Assembly (NCBI GenBank): GCA_022818135.1
Contig: JAFMSR010000015.1
Coordinates: forward strand, 18,118,569-18,182,568
Length of the DNA stretch: 64,000 bases
Reading direction: 5' to 3'
Origin: Saxidomus purpurata
Taxonomy: Eukaryota > Mollusca > Bivalvia > Venerida > Veneridae
The position numbers were made by a program, and so were the translations under genes. This document shows, in pieces, positions 47,621-59,645 of the stretch (position 1 is the first letter of the stretch; the number at the start of each line of letters is the position of its first letter). The notes beneath the pieces were generated by a model. The model saw nothing but the letters and a program-made list of their open reading frames with translations, ran no database searches and was not told where the DNA came from.

Positions 47621-48457
47621 ACTCTCTATTCGTAATTCCTTATATTTCCTTGCATAACTTTAATGTACAAGGCTGTTATACAAACACAAGGAAATCAATA
47701 AATATAAAAAAAGTATCAGGTTTTGTTATTTTAGTAACTTGAAGGCATTTTATGGTTCAAATGTGTGCTTTGTAAGCGCAAAGAAAACGAAATTCCTAGA
47801 TAAGACGGTCATTAATGTGGCCAACAGTCTATTTACAATACATATAGTGACACGCCAATAAAGTGATACATGAACGAACTTGCCAATCACTATGTGAATC
47901 AACAATTCGCTCAAAAAGCTATTCCACCTTGCCTCCTATCATCCGTTACTAAGTCAATCATACTCCGTTTTAGTTGACCGTTGTGATGGACCTACTGCTG
48001 CCTACAAATCAAACCTATTTGACTTAAACTAACTGAAATTCAGCCGGACAGTTGATTTCCAAATTAATAGTTGGTAACAAAGAATACTTTGAGACCCCCT
48101 GTCGAGCACAGCTAACCAGCCTTACATCAGTTAATATAACACACAAGTGCTTGTATTAAATAAAATTAAACAATTTAAAAGAAAGTTATACATAATTTTA
48201 AACACATCTTTTGTGACGTTGATTTTGTTCTGCTTCTCGGAAAACAGGCAGTGCATAAACCAACAATATTCAGAGAACACAAATGCACTGTATTTCAAAC
48301 GCAAAACCTTAAATATTCACTGAAACTAAATGTGTGAATACCTAACAGAATGTGTGAAGGAAATATCACAGTGGGGAATCACGTGATCAAAGTAATCTCT
48401 AAACCAAAGTAGATCTCAGAAAAAAAAGTTAGAAAAAAAAAAGAAATCTTATTTCAA
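47621..48457. other. intergenic, no feature seen
   Basis: AT-rich sequence between the LINE relic and the first foldback; nothing recognisable. Confidence 0.5.
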
Positions 48458-48614
48458 CATAAAAGTATTATAGAACTACACAGGTCTCAATCATACATGT
48501 AGTCACCTTCCGATTGTGCTGAACATCGATAAGCTGACATAGTTTATGTTTGAAGTGTTCAACACAATAAGGTGACTATGATTGAGACCTGTGTAGTTCT
48601 ATAATACTTTTATG
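48458..48614. repeat. perfect-arm foldback element 1
   Basis: A 38-bp arm (48458-48495, beginning CATAAAAGTATTATAGAACT) is perfectly inverted at 48577-48614. Shorter inner pairs (AGTCACCTT/AAGGTGACT) extend the stem. Confidence 0.9.
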
Positions 48615-48620
48615 CTGACA

Positions 48621-48928
48621 TAAGATCACAGTGATGATCCTACGGCTTTGAATTCTGAGGGCATCTGGAACTCTGAGCAGCTACATTTAGCCTGGAAACG
48701 GGTAGTGTAGAACTTTCTTTGTTTTTTATAATAAAAAAATGTAAAACTGGAATATTATTAGGCCGTTTCGGACTGAAATTTAAAGTATGTGCAGGTTACC
48801 TGTTCATAGAGACACAAACACTAATAAAAAACAAAGAAAATTATACACTACCCGTTTCCAGGCTAAAAAAATGCTGCTCAAAGTTCGAGATGCCCTCAGA
48901 ATTCAAAGCCGTAGGATCATCACTGTGA
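48621..48928. repeat. foldback element 2
   Basis: Outer arms (left TCACAGTGATGATCCTACGG, right CCGTAGGATCATCACTGTGA) and inner arms (AGCCTGGAAACGGGTAGTGT and its inverse) pair with few interruptions around an A/T-rich loop near 48770. It directly follows foldback 1. Confidence 0.85.
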
Positions 48929-49093
48929 AGATAGGCTACATTGCGGGCCGCAGTTGTCGTTTGTAATTGAGTTGTCGTTCGTTTCATAGAGGGCGCAATC
49001 TACGATGATAAAAATAGAAAAAAAAGCTTTTTTCACGTTTCAGGCGCAATCTACGCTGAGAAAAATGGATATATGATTGCTTTTTCCACTTAC

Positions 49094-50451
49094 CAGGCGC
49101 GTAGGAAGGAAATTGACATTGGAGCCGCGGAAGGGGTGTTAATTTTAAGCATTGAAAGACTCGATTTCCAGTGAGTTCAGGTTTTATTTTCATGTTTTTA
49201 TCTAAACCTTTTTCGGTTAAAATAGTTGATAGATATAAAACTATTATCGTTTCGGAACATTTATTCACTATTACATTTATTTCATATTTATTTCATATTT
49301 TCTATTTCTGTACCAAATACAGTTATAAATTGTCACAGTAATTCAAACACATTAATGATTTAATACATGAATATGCACACTGTGTAGAATAATCAAAGCA
49401 CGATCATTCAGAACTTGCCGAAAATGGAAACTCGGTGTTCCATACCACTGACAAACTCATTTGCCACAGTCTCCAAGTTCATATGTCAGTGGTCTCCTTG
49501 TGGACATGGAGGATCATCAAATGGGTCAATCTTTCCTGGGTCATTGTTGATCGTAGGTAGGTTTTTGCCGAGAAGGACCGTTCGCTGGTAGCATTCGTTG
49601 CTGGCATCACAAGTACAAGCTTAAGGACAGTCACTACTTCCGAAAACAACAGCCGTGATGTAGGCTTCATGTCCTGAAACACCTTCACAATGTCACACAA
49701 TGTCACTGAAATGAGGTCGTGGTATCTGTGCTGAAGGAGAGTGCGGAGCGAATCTACCTGGGCTCCAAACGCTACCTCGTTGATGTCGCCCTTGTATACG
49801 TCCATGACAGGTATACGGACATAATCCCCTATGCTTGATGTCGTCAGCTGCGGTAGGGTCCTCTACAACGCTCTTCAGAAGTGAGTCCTGCAGACGTCTA
49901 TATAGCCGGAATCCTTATAGTGAAGCCACGAGTGACTTTGGACCATTGCGAGTTGAATGCCCTGTGTTCAGTTTGTTTAGTGCCAAAAGATCTCTTTGGA
50001 AATTTAAAACTTTTAGGCTGATTTGGAACGTCAATTTTAAAGTCAAACTTTAATGTGACGAGTTTGAAATAATACATATTGCTGGCTATTTAATGACAAT
50101 TCTATTTTAACGAGTAATTGCAATTATCACAATCAACTACAGTTTTTGAAACACCAAAAACGATACAAATAATTATTGTCTTATTGCCTCTTCTTCCACT
50201 TACCCGTCTTTAATAATCCGCCGACTGTTTTCACGCCATTCACACGCCAATTAGCTAGATGGTCACAGGTTTAATTATGACATGGTGACCTGTTTATTCA
50301 ATATCGTGTCAGACTGGTATTGATCTATATGCGCGTAGCTTTATTTAAAATACGATTATTAAGAAAATCGGTATCAAATATTCGCGGCCCCATTGCCGTT
50401 ACTAGCCAGAATATTGGGGCCGCGGCCGCGGCCCAAGCTCCTACGCGCCTG
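49094..50451 (-). mobile_element. hAT-like DNA transposon relic with terminal inverted repeats
   Basis: The 13-bp CAGGCGCGTAGGA at 49094-49106 is perfectly inverted at 50439-50451, with related GGCCGCGG/CCGCGG runs just inside. A hAT dimerisation-domain fragment lies inside on the minus strand. The expected 8-bp target duplication is not evident; only CTTAC is shared by both flanks. Confidence 0.75.
49482..49805 (-). pseudogene. hAT transposase C-terminal dimerisation-domain fragment
   Basis: The minus-strand frame encodes LVLVMPATNATSERSFSA then TYLRSTMTQERLTHLMIL. The P.tNA.SER.FS....R..M...RL..L..L pattern is the hAT dimerisation domain, shared with ZMYM and P52rIPK-like proteins of hAT origin. 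No zinc-finger or catalytic part is recognisable upstream, so this is a decayed remnant of the enclosing element. Confidence 0.75.
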
Positions 50452-50565
50452 CTTACACAGCCTTTGACATTATAGAAACGAAGTGCAGTAGACTGGATAT
50501 TCTTTGATGGCCTTTTTAAATATATATGATATTATCTTAGCTATTTTTCCCCTACCCTAGCAAGT

Positions 50566-50650
50566 CTGTCTCCAAGCTGTTAGCTCATTCACTTTTGTGT
50601 TAGTGTACTTTTACGAAACCACGAGTTCGAATCCCATCAACACCAATTTT
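50566..50650 (+). repeat. short tRNA-like SINE with T-rich tail
   Basis: A TCCAAGCTGTTAGCTCATTC head and B box CCACGAGTTCGAATCCCATC are followed by a long T run. Intron-like insertion and lack of tRNA pairing argue against a functional tRNA gene. Confidence 0.5.
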
Positions 50651-51689
50651 TTTTTTAATTTTTTTTCTGCTGTTTTAATAATCATTTTTAGCTTTTTAAC
50701 CATTTTAGAATATTTTACGACAAATAATCATAAAAATCTTCATTCATGTCAAATTAATAAGGATAATGGTAATGAAAAATTGAGACATACCAGGAACGGT
50801 CTATAGAGCATTCCTGGACATACTGTATAAATATTATTTGATAACAGTAAAGTTTCGATACTACAGGTCAGTCAGTAGATGTGGTGTCGTGTCAGGTTTT
50901 GCTTGTTCAGCTAGATTTGGTTTCCTCGAGTTCTTTTGGGACCATGCCTCAATATCAACCATCACCAATTTCCAAAATATTTACATGGGATTATTGTTTG
51001 CTGGCCCGCTGTGATACTTTGCATCACAGTTTTTCTTGTTTTTATTTAAATCTAAACGGCTTTCATTATTTTCTAACAGTTTTCATAGTTGCACTTTTGT
51101 TTAGAGATTATTTTGATTCCCCACCGTGAATATATCAACTACCTTTATCATAGTGTTGAACTCTTTCCATACACGAAACAAACTTGTAACACCCTTAATT
51201 GACAAATTTTCTTTACTTTTACGCTGTGATGCATAAAGATTTCTTTTACCTTATAATTAATCGTTTATAACAATATTGGCGCTTTTGTAGATATTTAATA
51301 TTTGTAATCATTTCTTTATTTCTGTATTATGCCATTATACTAAAAATTAGGTGCATTAGAAATTGCTCCTTCAATACACTATGTCAAGCTAAATACTTAA
51401 GATTTCAAAGGCGAAAAGGGAAACATGCTTGGTTGCCATTTGTAGGCCCCAAGTCACCAAGTAGAAACCAAGTAGAAACGAACGAAACACTAAAACAGAA
51501 AAGTAAACTTAGAATGCTCCTGTCACCAATAGCAGCCTAAGCCGAAATTGTAGGCAAAGGTAAGCCTTTTTAGAGGGAGATAGAGAGGGAGACAGAACCT
51601 ATATATAGAGTGGTTAACTCGTAAACTTTGGCCTGTGTATGAAAATTGGAATTAAGAACATTTGCCCCGCCCCTGATATTGCTTTCTTT

Positions 51690-52175
51690 GAAATTGTTTT
51701 CTCACATACAAGTCTGTTTGAAAAAGGCAATGCCCAGGGCGTAGCTTACTTTGACCCCAGGGCATGATTTCCAGAAACTCTGTAGAGGACCACTACATTG
51801 TGCTTCAAAGTTATTATCTGATATCTAGGCATTGCAGTTTCGGACAAGAAAATGTTTAAAGATTTTCTTATTTATTTCTATGTATTACAAGCAATTTCCA
51901 GGAATTTTTACCACAACGATATGATTTGAACAAGGTTAGTATATGATTACTACACATTTCTTACACCAACTATCTAGGCTCTAGGTGTTGCCATTTATGA
52001 CAAGTGTTACCTTTATGTTGCCACGGCAACAAGAGTATGGAGTCACTTGATAGCGCTCCGTGCAAAAGAATCCTTCCAGGTTTATCAACATTGGCCGAGT
52101 GGTTTCACAGGTGTTTGAAGATAAAAATTGAACGGGTGACGGATGGTGAGCGATCACTATAGCTCACTCTGACAC
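51690..52175 (+). repeat. dispersed bivalve-type repeat
   Basis: Contains the order TTGACCCCAGGGCATGATTT, TGTAGAGGACCACTACATTG, CATTGCAGTTTCGGACAAGA, then a GGGTGACGGATGGTGAGCGA stretch and ACTATAGCTCACTCTGACAC. This succession is familiar from repeats scattered through bivalve genomic sequence, as I recall. No terminal repeats found. Confidence 0.45.
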
Positions 52176-52216
52176 TTGTGTTAGGCTTGACCGAGCTCAT
52201 TTGTAATTTTTTTGTC

Positions 52217-52408
52217 AGATACAGCAAGCTCCGTATATAACGACTCCGGATATAGCGAAATTTCGGATATAAGGAACAAATTGTCTCTATCCGAGTGGTA
52301 TTCTTTCTTCATATGTATATGAAAATAAAATACGGATGTAACAAACTCTGGATATAACGACCATATACAAATTGTCCCCATGAGTTCGTTATAAAAAGTT
52401 TACTGTAT
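52217..52408. mobile_element. Tigger/pogo-like MITE
   Basis: Left CAAGCTCCGTATATAACGAC, right end AGTTTACTGTA, interior GGATATAAGGAACAAATTG and CGGATGTAACAAACTC. Slightly decayed relative to the arm copies. Confidence 0.75.
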
Positions 52409-52715
52409 CTTAAAATAAGATGAAAGCATACAAAACAGCAAACGAAGCACATATTTTGTAAAGTAGATCTTCCGCTCTATCTAGTTCTGATACGCTCAAA
52501 TTAATAGTTTGTCAAGTGTTTAGTACTATTTTAGAGGGTTAATAGGGAAACGTTCGTACATATAGCTTAATCATCTCAGTAAACAGCTTTGCATTAAATG
52601 TAGTTACATTTTTGTACTACAGAAGTATAAAAGTGCCACACACTCCGCTTTGATACACTACTACAGACGTTTCCACTGTTATTCAGTTGTTTTTAGTTTT
52701 TACTAATTTAATTTA

Positions 52716-52863
52716 GCTCGATTGTAAAGAAAGCTTGTAGCTTATCGAGTCTCTCTCGAGTCCGCTTCCTGTAAAAACCAGTCATATGTGCAGGTACGGT
52801 CGTGACCCAAGCGGGGATGGCCTCCGGGATGAGCGCCAGACACCTCAGCCTCTACACCACCAC
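52716..52863 (-). repeat. tRNA-derived SINE (family A), copy 4
   Basis: Same family as 4153, with small deletions in the B-box region and core. Best-preserved tail (CGATAAGCTACAAGCTTTC). Confidence 0.7.
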
Positions 52864-53306
52864 CCTTCAGTTGTTATTAAATTCACTGTTTCTGTTTATC
52901 TACTTGTGATGTCATATGTTGTTTGCATTTGAATTCAAACAGGAAACAAAATTTGTATTCATAATTTTGCAACATGTATACGGTCATTGTCAAACTGAAT
53001 AGTACCAAAGAGAGTATTTTACACTTCCGATGTAACGTCACCTCAGTTTGTTCAGACTTTCAAGTTTGCGAAGATTTGAAGTTTGAATTATTTTCGGCAC
53101 ATATTTAAAAATAGGGTGAACCATTTAGCGATTCTGTCTTTTCAGCACTTACAGAGTTTAAAAGTCGAAAATAATTGCAACAGCTTATGAAAAAGTCGGA
53201 CTTAAAATACGTTTAGCCATTGAAACCATCACAAATTCCGAATTGCAGTCAAGCGAAAATTTAAAGTGGCCGCTTTAAAAGTATAACCGTTACATGAACT
53301 TTACTC

Positions 53307-53475
53307 ACGGTTTAATAACTCAAATAAATCTTACCCACTTACCAACGGTTTAATAACTCAAATAAATCTTACACACTTATTAACGGTTTAATAACTCAAA
53401 TAAATCTTACCCACTTACCAACGGTTTCATATATCAAATTAATCTTACCCACTTACCAACGGTTTAATAAATCTT
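53307..53475. repeat. 38-bp tandem repeat upstream of the TNF-ligand gene
   Basis: ACGGTTT begins at 53307, 53345, 53383, 53421 and 53459, an exact 38-bp period. The unit contains AATAACTCAAATAAATCTTA. It lies about 375-545 bp before the ATG, in the likely promoter-proximal region. Confidence 0.9.
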
Positions 53476-53766
53476 ACCTTACAGCCAACTACATAAAACG
53501 CGCGCATATATTTGAACAATAATTACAAGTTTTAGCAAATGCAATATTCAGCAGACACCATACTCTTCCACAATGATACTTTGTCAGGATAACAAGATGT
53601 AAATGTTACAGAATATATTGTCATCTAAATACGAGTAACTGATTGACCAATGTACAAAAGAACAAAATCATTTTAGTGGTGTATAGCCGTCTTGTAAATT
53701 TCAAATACATGTACATGTATTTCATGGTAAAAACTTCCCACCATACTTTAAAAGTGAATGAACAGT

Positions 53767-53773
53767 TATATAA
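53767..53773 (+). promoter_or_regulatory. possible TATA box of the TNF-ligand gene
   Basis: TATATAA lies 83 bp before the ATG; transcription starting 25-30 bp downstream would give a leader of roughly 50 nt. An initiator-like TCAGTC is present at 53826 but sits too far from it to be the paired start. Confidence 0.35.
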
Positions 53774-53849
53774 TATGTGATAAAAGAGCAAGCAGTATTG
53801 GTACAAATCGTTACGGTAAACTCTCATCAGTCAACGGTTCTCAACCAAA

Positions 53850-56800
53850 ATGGCTGGATTTCGTGTTTTGTGTTTGTTCTACCTTTTTGGTGTTTATTTG
53901 ACAACAGAAGCAAGTGATGGACTGCACGAAGAAGATGTGTTTGATGTTCTTTCTAAGACATTAGAATCTGATGTGGCGGACATAGAAAGGGGTGTAAATG
54001 GAATAGAGAAAAGGGTCAAAACCATTGAAAACCTCGTGACCGATATGAAAGATGATGGGACCTCGGACTCCCTCATTCCTGGTGAACTGAAAAGACAGTC
54101 AAAAGCAATTCGGAAAATGCTATCAACTGAGAAAACTATACTGAGGCAGACGGTTGATCAGTTTCAAAATAAGTTTTCTAAATTAGAATCAGACATCAAA
54201 TCACAGTTGCCGTTCATGAACAACTCTGACGAAAGCTCTATGGATAATCTCAAGCAGACCGTGGTCGATCTTATAACTAAAACAAACGCTAGTTTGTTTC
54301 AGATGAATTTGGAAATACAAACAATGATGAACACAATAGACGGCAGAATGGAAGAGATGTCAAAAGAATCGCTATGGGTGATGAAGGATATGGAAGAAAG
54401 TATCAAGGCAAAATTTCAAATTGATGTGGAAAGTGCAAAGAGTGAATTCAGCGCTAGACTTAATACTGAAATTGCCAAATTGACAGAAAAAATAAACGCA
54501 CTAGAAAGAGATCAAGGTACCATATACATGTCTACTTTTGAAAAATAATTACATAATTTATTTCACAGTAAAATGTATAAAAGTGAAACCTCTTTGCGCG
54601 CATGGCAATGTAAATGTGTAATTGTATATACTTTAAATTGGAAAAAAACATTCGCGATGATTGAATTTTCGCTATTTTCGCAAAATTTACCCACTTCGTT
54701 AATAAAACAAATCTCACGAGAGACTCATTTCACATAGATTTACTATGAGAGAATTATCCTTTCGCGTATATAATATTCGCGAAAATAAGTCTGTCGGCAC
54801 ATAAGTCGCGAAATTTTCGTTACGCGAAAATAACCAAATTTACAGTACTCAGTGCGAATACGAAAAGAAAGTACAATGTAAAAGCTTTCGATCCGTTTAT
54901 GTTTAGACTTACAAAGATCAAATTTGATTTATTGTAGGTTACATATTTTATGTTGATATTCATTTTTACTCCTGAGCTAAATTCAATTTGTGCTTCAGTG
55001 GGTTCAGACTGAACATTGCAAAGAAGGTTTCCAATTTTGAGTTTTAGCATAGCATGAACTATAAAATTGAAGTGGAAGATGATTGTAGGTGGTGAGTTAA
55101 ATGGGTTGAAAATCTAATAGCGACTTAACAAGAGCTGTCAGTAGGACAACACGCTCGACATTTTTTCAGTGCTTGTCAATAAAACAAAACTTTGTCAGTA
55201 AAAAAACTGTATAAACTTTAAGTAGAAAACAAGAGCCACAAGTAGCAAAATATTAATTCAAGAGTTATTAAACTTAATTGTTTGATATCCCTGAATACTA
55301 CAGCAAAGTTTTAAATTAATACTTCAAGTGGTTAATGTTATATACATGTATGCATGACCGTGCCAAATGAACACAAGACTTTAACTAGGAATTTCTGAGT
55401 ACAAATCAAGAAACATTTTCACAATGTTTTCTTTTCTTGCTTACAAACAGGGGTCATAATGATACATATTAAGTATTCCAACTTTCAAAGTAATATCTCA
55501 AATTGTAAGTCAGCAAGTCAACAAGAATGAAAATTTTGAAATTTGAATGCAAAGTCGAAAAGGGCCGTAATTGAAATGAAATCCTTGACATAGTTATTTT
55601 CTCCTGTCTGTGTTTGGGAATCATGATGGTATATAAGTATTCCAACTTTCAAAGTAATATCTCAAGCAGTTTATCAAAATGTGAACTGGTACGAAAAACT
55701 TCGATAAAGGGCTTTCTGAATGGGGGTAATAATGCTAACAAGCATTCAAAGACTCAAAGCAATATCTCAAAGAGTTAAGTCAATAAGTGGATATTCAATG
55801 TATTTTCTAAGTCAAAAAGGGGAATAAATCTTGACAGAGTTGTGTACTCTTGTCTGTTGATGGTGGTTATGATAGTAAACAAGTATGGTAAGTTTCAAAG
55901 CTATACCTCCAACGGTTTTGAAATAAAGTAGGGTGGTACGAAAAGCTTAACCAATCTAAATACACTTTCTAAGTCAAAAAGGGTCATAATTCTGACAAAA
56001 ACCTTGACAGAGGTGGGGTGGTACGCAAAACTTAACCAAGGTGTGACACCAACGCCGATGCCAACGCCGACGTCGAGGCGAGTATGATAGCTCCCCTTTT
56101 CTTCGAAAGTCGAGCTAAAAAGGACTTTAAGTGATCTTTTGGTAAAGGTTTAACTACAATATACACATGTACATCAATATTACAAGTGCTGACTGTTGTC
56201 CTCGGACATTTGCCATTTAAACATTACTGTAATTGCCTTGAATTAAAAACAAACAAAAAACAAAAACAAACGTGTTTCATGTTTTCGTGGTGCAGAAGTT
56301 GTGTACAGTCAAACTTGTATTAAGAGACCGCTCAAGGGAAAGGCAAAAACTGGTCGCTTAATAAAATGGTCTCTTAATACAAAGCATCGCCGGAGACGGC
56401 AAACTTTTCCCATAAATCGTCCTTATGTCACGTGGTTATTTTCCAAAAATAGCAAAATAGTTTGTACTTGAAAGTACCGCAAGTCGGTAAATACCCGACA
56501 ATTAACACATGCAGACATAAGGATGGATGATAATCCATACAAGATTTGGCACCTCCGTGCCTTATTGGAATGTCAAATGCAAACGTCAACTTTAAAGCGG
56601 TCAGTTTCCATAGAAATGATCTGTTTGCACATAAAATGGTCGCCTAATACGAACAAAAGACCGATTATTGGTCGCTAACTACTGGTCGCTGGTCGCGTTA
56701 CACAAAAGTCGCTTAATGCAATAGCAAAACAGTGTAAGAACACTCGGGGGGATTCAAAAGCGGCCGCTTAAGATAGAGGTCGCTTAATAAACGTGGTCGC

Positions 56801-59275
56801 ATGGGCAAGTTCGACTATATTAAAACCCAACTGATAGTCGGTATCTACTCTATACATAAGACATCAACTTTTGCTAAAGGTCTACTGGACTAAATAAGTC
56901 TGCTAGATCAAACGTGATGTCTTTTTGTTTGTAATCCGGTTCTCCATCTGTCCGTCCGTCCGTAGGCCTGTCGTCGTTACATATACAATTTAAAGGCAAC
57001 CATTTCTATCAACTTGTCACAAAACCTGACAGAAATGTACTTTTTAACGTATAGACAATTTGTGTACAGGCGAAACATATTTGTACTATTTGCTTTTTCA
57101 TGTTTTTAGAAATTCTCAAAAGTGAAACCAGTTCTGGCGAAGACACTGACGAAACGAAACCAGCAGCGCATTTGATGGGATCAGCCTGGAAGCATTACCA
57201 ACCCCCAGGTCAGTTTTCTATGAGTATGTTTTGAAAACATGAATTTCAAAGTACTACTACTGGTATCACTTTGTTTAAGTGTATTGTTTTTGCGCTATGT
57301 TACATTACAATAAATTGACAAATTTTTCAATCATTTAGAGTTGCCATTGGTCTATTTCTCGCCTATACGATTCATGTACAATTTTGTATATGAGCCATAA
57401 GAAAGATAAAATATTCTTTGCTTGCAAGATTATTAGTAAAATATGTGTCAGTGGCTGCGGTATTTGGTCTAAATATGGTAAACACATTTTTTTCAGGGTT
57501 TATCATTACATTTTACTTATAATATATAGTGTTCTGCATAATGTTAGTGGGAATCATTATTAATTATTTCAGAAAACGACCAATTAAAAAGGAAAAAATT
57601 AAATTAATATACATGTATAACATGTGTAATGTTGTAATGATAGCGAAAAGCCGTATGCTTATGCAATACAGACAACTAAATTAAGTAAGCTAAAATAAGA
57701 TTTTATTAAACAGTGTTACCATTTTCATTTAGTTTTCTGCATAAGAACATTATAGCGTTTTCTGTATTCTATCAATGCAGAAAACGAATTGGATTGCTGT
57801 GGAAACTGTACAAACCTAGCCTTATACGTCAAATCTGAAAGAACTGGAAAAGGCAGAAAGTAAGTGGTGAACTAACGGAAAATTAATATTTATATTTGGT
57901 CCTGTCTGATTTTATTGTGTTACATCACGGTGAGCGTCAAAGACGTGTCGCAAAACACAAAATGAAAATGGTAACACTATTTAATAGATAATTCTTTTGT
58001 TTTAAACTGAAACTAAAACACCAACAGCAACAGCCACTACATCGTTTTTCCTCCTACGCATTTCACACAGTCTGCCAAATCAACCAAATGTTAATAAAAC
58101 GCCATAAAATGGGATAATTTTGGTCATTACGATAACTCGTTTTTGCACATTTTCTTTCTCATGCGCTCTCTACAGTTGGGGCGGGGGTGGGGGGGGGGTT
58201 CACTGCTGTGTGAGAAATTAAGCAAAGGAAGGAAGTGCGTTCTTTGTGATTACATGACTACGCATCTGAACTCCATACTGTGATAAACCAAACCAAACGA
58301 TATATCACTCAAAATTTAAATATATTCCCTACTTTTTCTCAAACCTTGTACGAGTATCTCTAAAAGGATGCTCCATACATGTACTACTCACAGTTAACTC
58401 CGTATATAACGACACCGGATACAGCGAAATTCCGGACATAAGGACAAATAATCCTTGTCCCGATTTATTTCTTCTTTATTTTATGTTTATCGGTGGTTTA
58501 TCGAAATATAACGGTGGATAATATCCCGATAAACTCACTGTCGACTCAGTGAAAATTATCAAAATATGTTACCCGGATTAATGTCAAGAAGTATACCGAG
58601 CGTAATGAATGCCGGAAACCAAATGCAGCTGGTTTTGAAGTTTAAATGAAATCTTTTCTGTTTTCAGTTTTTGACCAACGGTTTCAATAAACATGTTTGC
58701 AATTGATTTTCCAACATTTTCTGTTCAGGAGTTTCAATATACACAATAAGCTGCTAAATTTATATGAACTCTTTTTTGGGGGGGACCATGAATTCTCCTA
58801 TAATGATGCTATTGGTTCCTAAATTTATAGGAAATATCTCATGCTTTCAGATTCTGACCGCGAGTTCGCAATCATGGACTGGACCAGTCAGGGTGACCTT
58901 GCGTTTACTAACAAGGTCAGGTACCGCTATGGCCGGATTGTAATCCTTGAAGAAGGGTATTACTACGTCTATAGTCAGTTGTCGTTCTTGGAAGAGCTTG
59001 ATACTCGGAATACCTCAGATACTGCTGTCCAATCCGTGTCTCACCATCTGTATAGGTACAATATCGTGTATCCTAACGGCGGTGAGGAACTACTGACCGA
59101 GAACACAATCACAACATGCAGGTGCCGTGACAGATCTTTTGGGGAGTACACGAGCAACCTAGGTGCCGTTTTTCATCTTCTGTTAGGTGACGAAGTTTTT
59201 GTGAAGGCTACAGCTTTAAGTCTGATAGTGAATGAACCCAAGCTAAACTACTTTGGACTGTTTAGAATCAATTGA
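53850..59275 (+). CDS. secreted TNF-superfamily ligand with coiled-coil stalk
   Basis: Exons 53850-54516, 57110-57208 and 58851-59275 join in phase 1 and give 396 residues. ATG 53850 has a good context (CCAAAATGG). Residues 1-21 are a signal peptide (MAGFRVLCLFYLFGVYL) rather than the usual type II anchor. About 30-220 is heptad-rich coiled coil, probably a trimerising stalk. The TNF homology domain spans 241-396, with AAHLMG opening, MDWTSQGDLAFTNKV, GYYYVYSQLSF, SNLGAVFHLLLGDEVFV and a YFGLFRIN end. TCRC supplies two adjacent-strand cysteines. Known: TNF ligands are trimeric cytokines acting on TNF receptors in inflammation and cell death. A fourth exon-like segment, 57781-57859, has splice sites but breaks the frame if included. 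The long first intron holds a pearl-type element and a MITE. The gene's 3' half is duplicated downstream. Confidence 0.88.
55127..56117 (-). mobile_element. Helentron-type (pearl/HINE) element in TNF-ligand intron 1
   Basis: On the minus strand, GTCGAGC-type repeats near both ends (56115-56109, and inverted at 55153-55159), a TGTC-CTACT-GACA hairpin and a GCTCTTGTT terminus at 55127. The interior has several ~150-bp units sharing ATTCCAACTTTCAAAGTAAT and CTCAA.

 The GCTCTTGTT end is the same as in the element at 61297. Confidence 0.7.
56304..56821. mobile_element. DNA-transposon MITE with TACAGTCAAACTTG termini
   Basis: TACAGTCAAACTTGTATTAA at the left is matched by the complement of GGGCAAGTTCGACTATATTA at the right. 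The interior is full of GGTCGCTTAATA/TATTAAGAGACC variants in both orientations. No open frame. Confidence 0.65.
57781..57859 (+). other. exon-like segment of the TNF-ligand gene that breaks the frame
   Basis: Between a good acceptor (ATCAATGCAG) and donor (AAAGTAAGT) lies a 79-bp open stretch, readable in phase from exon 2 as ENELDCCGNCTNLALYVK. It leaves in phase 2, while the TNF exon needs phase 1, so inclusion would shift the frame and stop (TGA) at the second codon of the TNF exon. It may be a regulated poison exon, partner an unseen exon, or be a relic; the counterpart in the downstream duplicate is largely deleted. Confidence 0.45.
58389..58450. mobile_element. left-end fragment of the Tigger/pogo-like MITE
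   Basis: CAGTTAACTCCGTATATAAC followed by GGATACAGCGAAATTCCGG and then decay; about the first third of the element, in the last intron of the TNF-ligand gene. Confidence 0.6.
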
Positions 59276-59572
59276 TGCACGTGCCAGTTTCATCCTAGTG
59301 AAGTTTTTAAACTTTTACAAACAGCGTGCTGAAACATAGTTTACATACTCATAGAATTGCTTTAAAAACACATGCTTTAGTAGACCGAAAGTGAAAATTT
59401 AGCTAATGACAATGATATGTAGAATGCTTATGTTAAATCTAGACAGACATCGTAGATATTTTGTGTTGAAAGCGCGGGTGTCCTTTCTGGGCGACAAAAT
59501 ATTTTTAAAACTTGCTCTTCTTATATTCTGAACCATGTTCTATAAGAAATATATCTAAATTTTATTTAAAAG

Positions 59573-59645
59573 TGGTAGCGCGTTCGCCTCAGGATCGGAG
59601 GATCCAGAGTTCAATCACCACCAGTGCCACGGCGATAGTCCTCGC
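59573..59645 (+). repeat. tRNA-like SINE head (family D), copy 1
   Basis: GTGGTAGCGCGTTCGCCTC resembles an A-box arm and CCAGAGTTCAATCACCACC a B box. It lies downstream of the TNF-ligand stop and was carried along in the duplication (copy at 63745). Confidence 0.5.
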
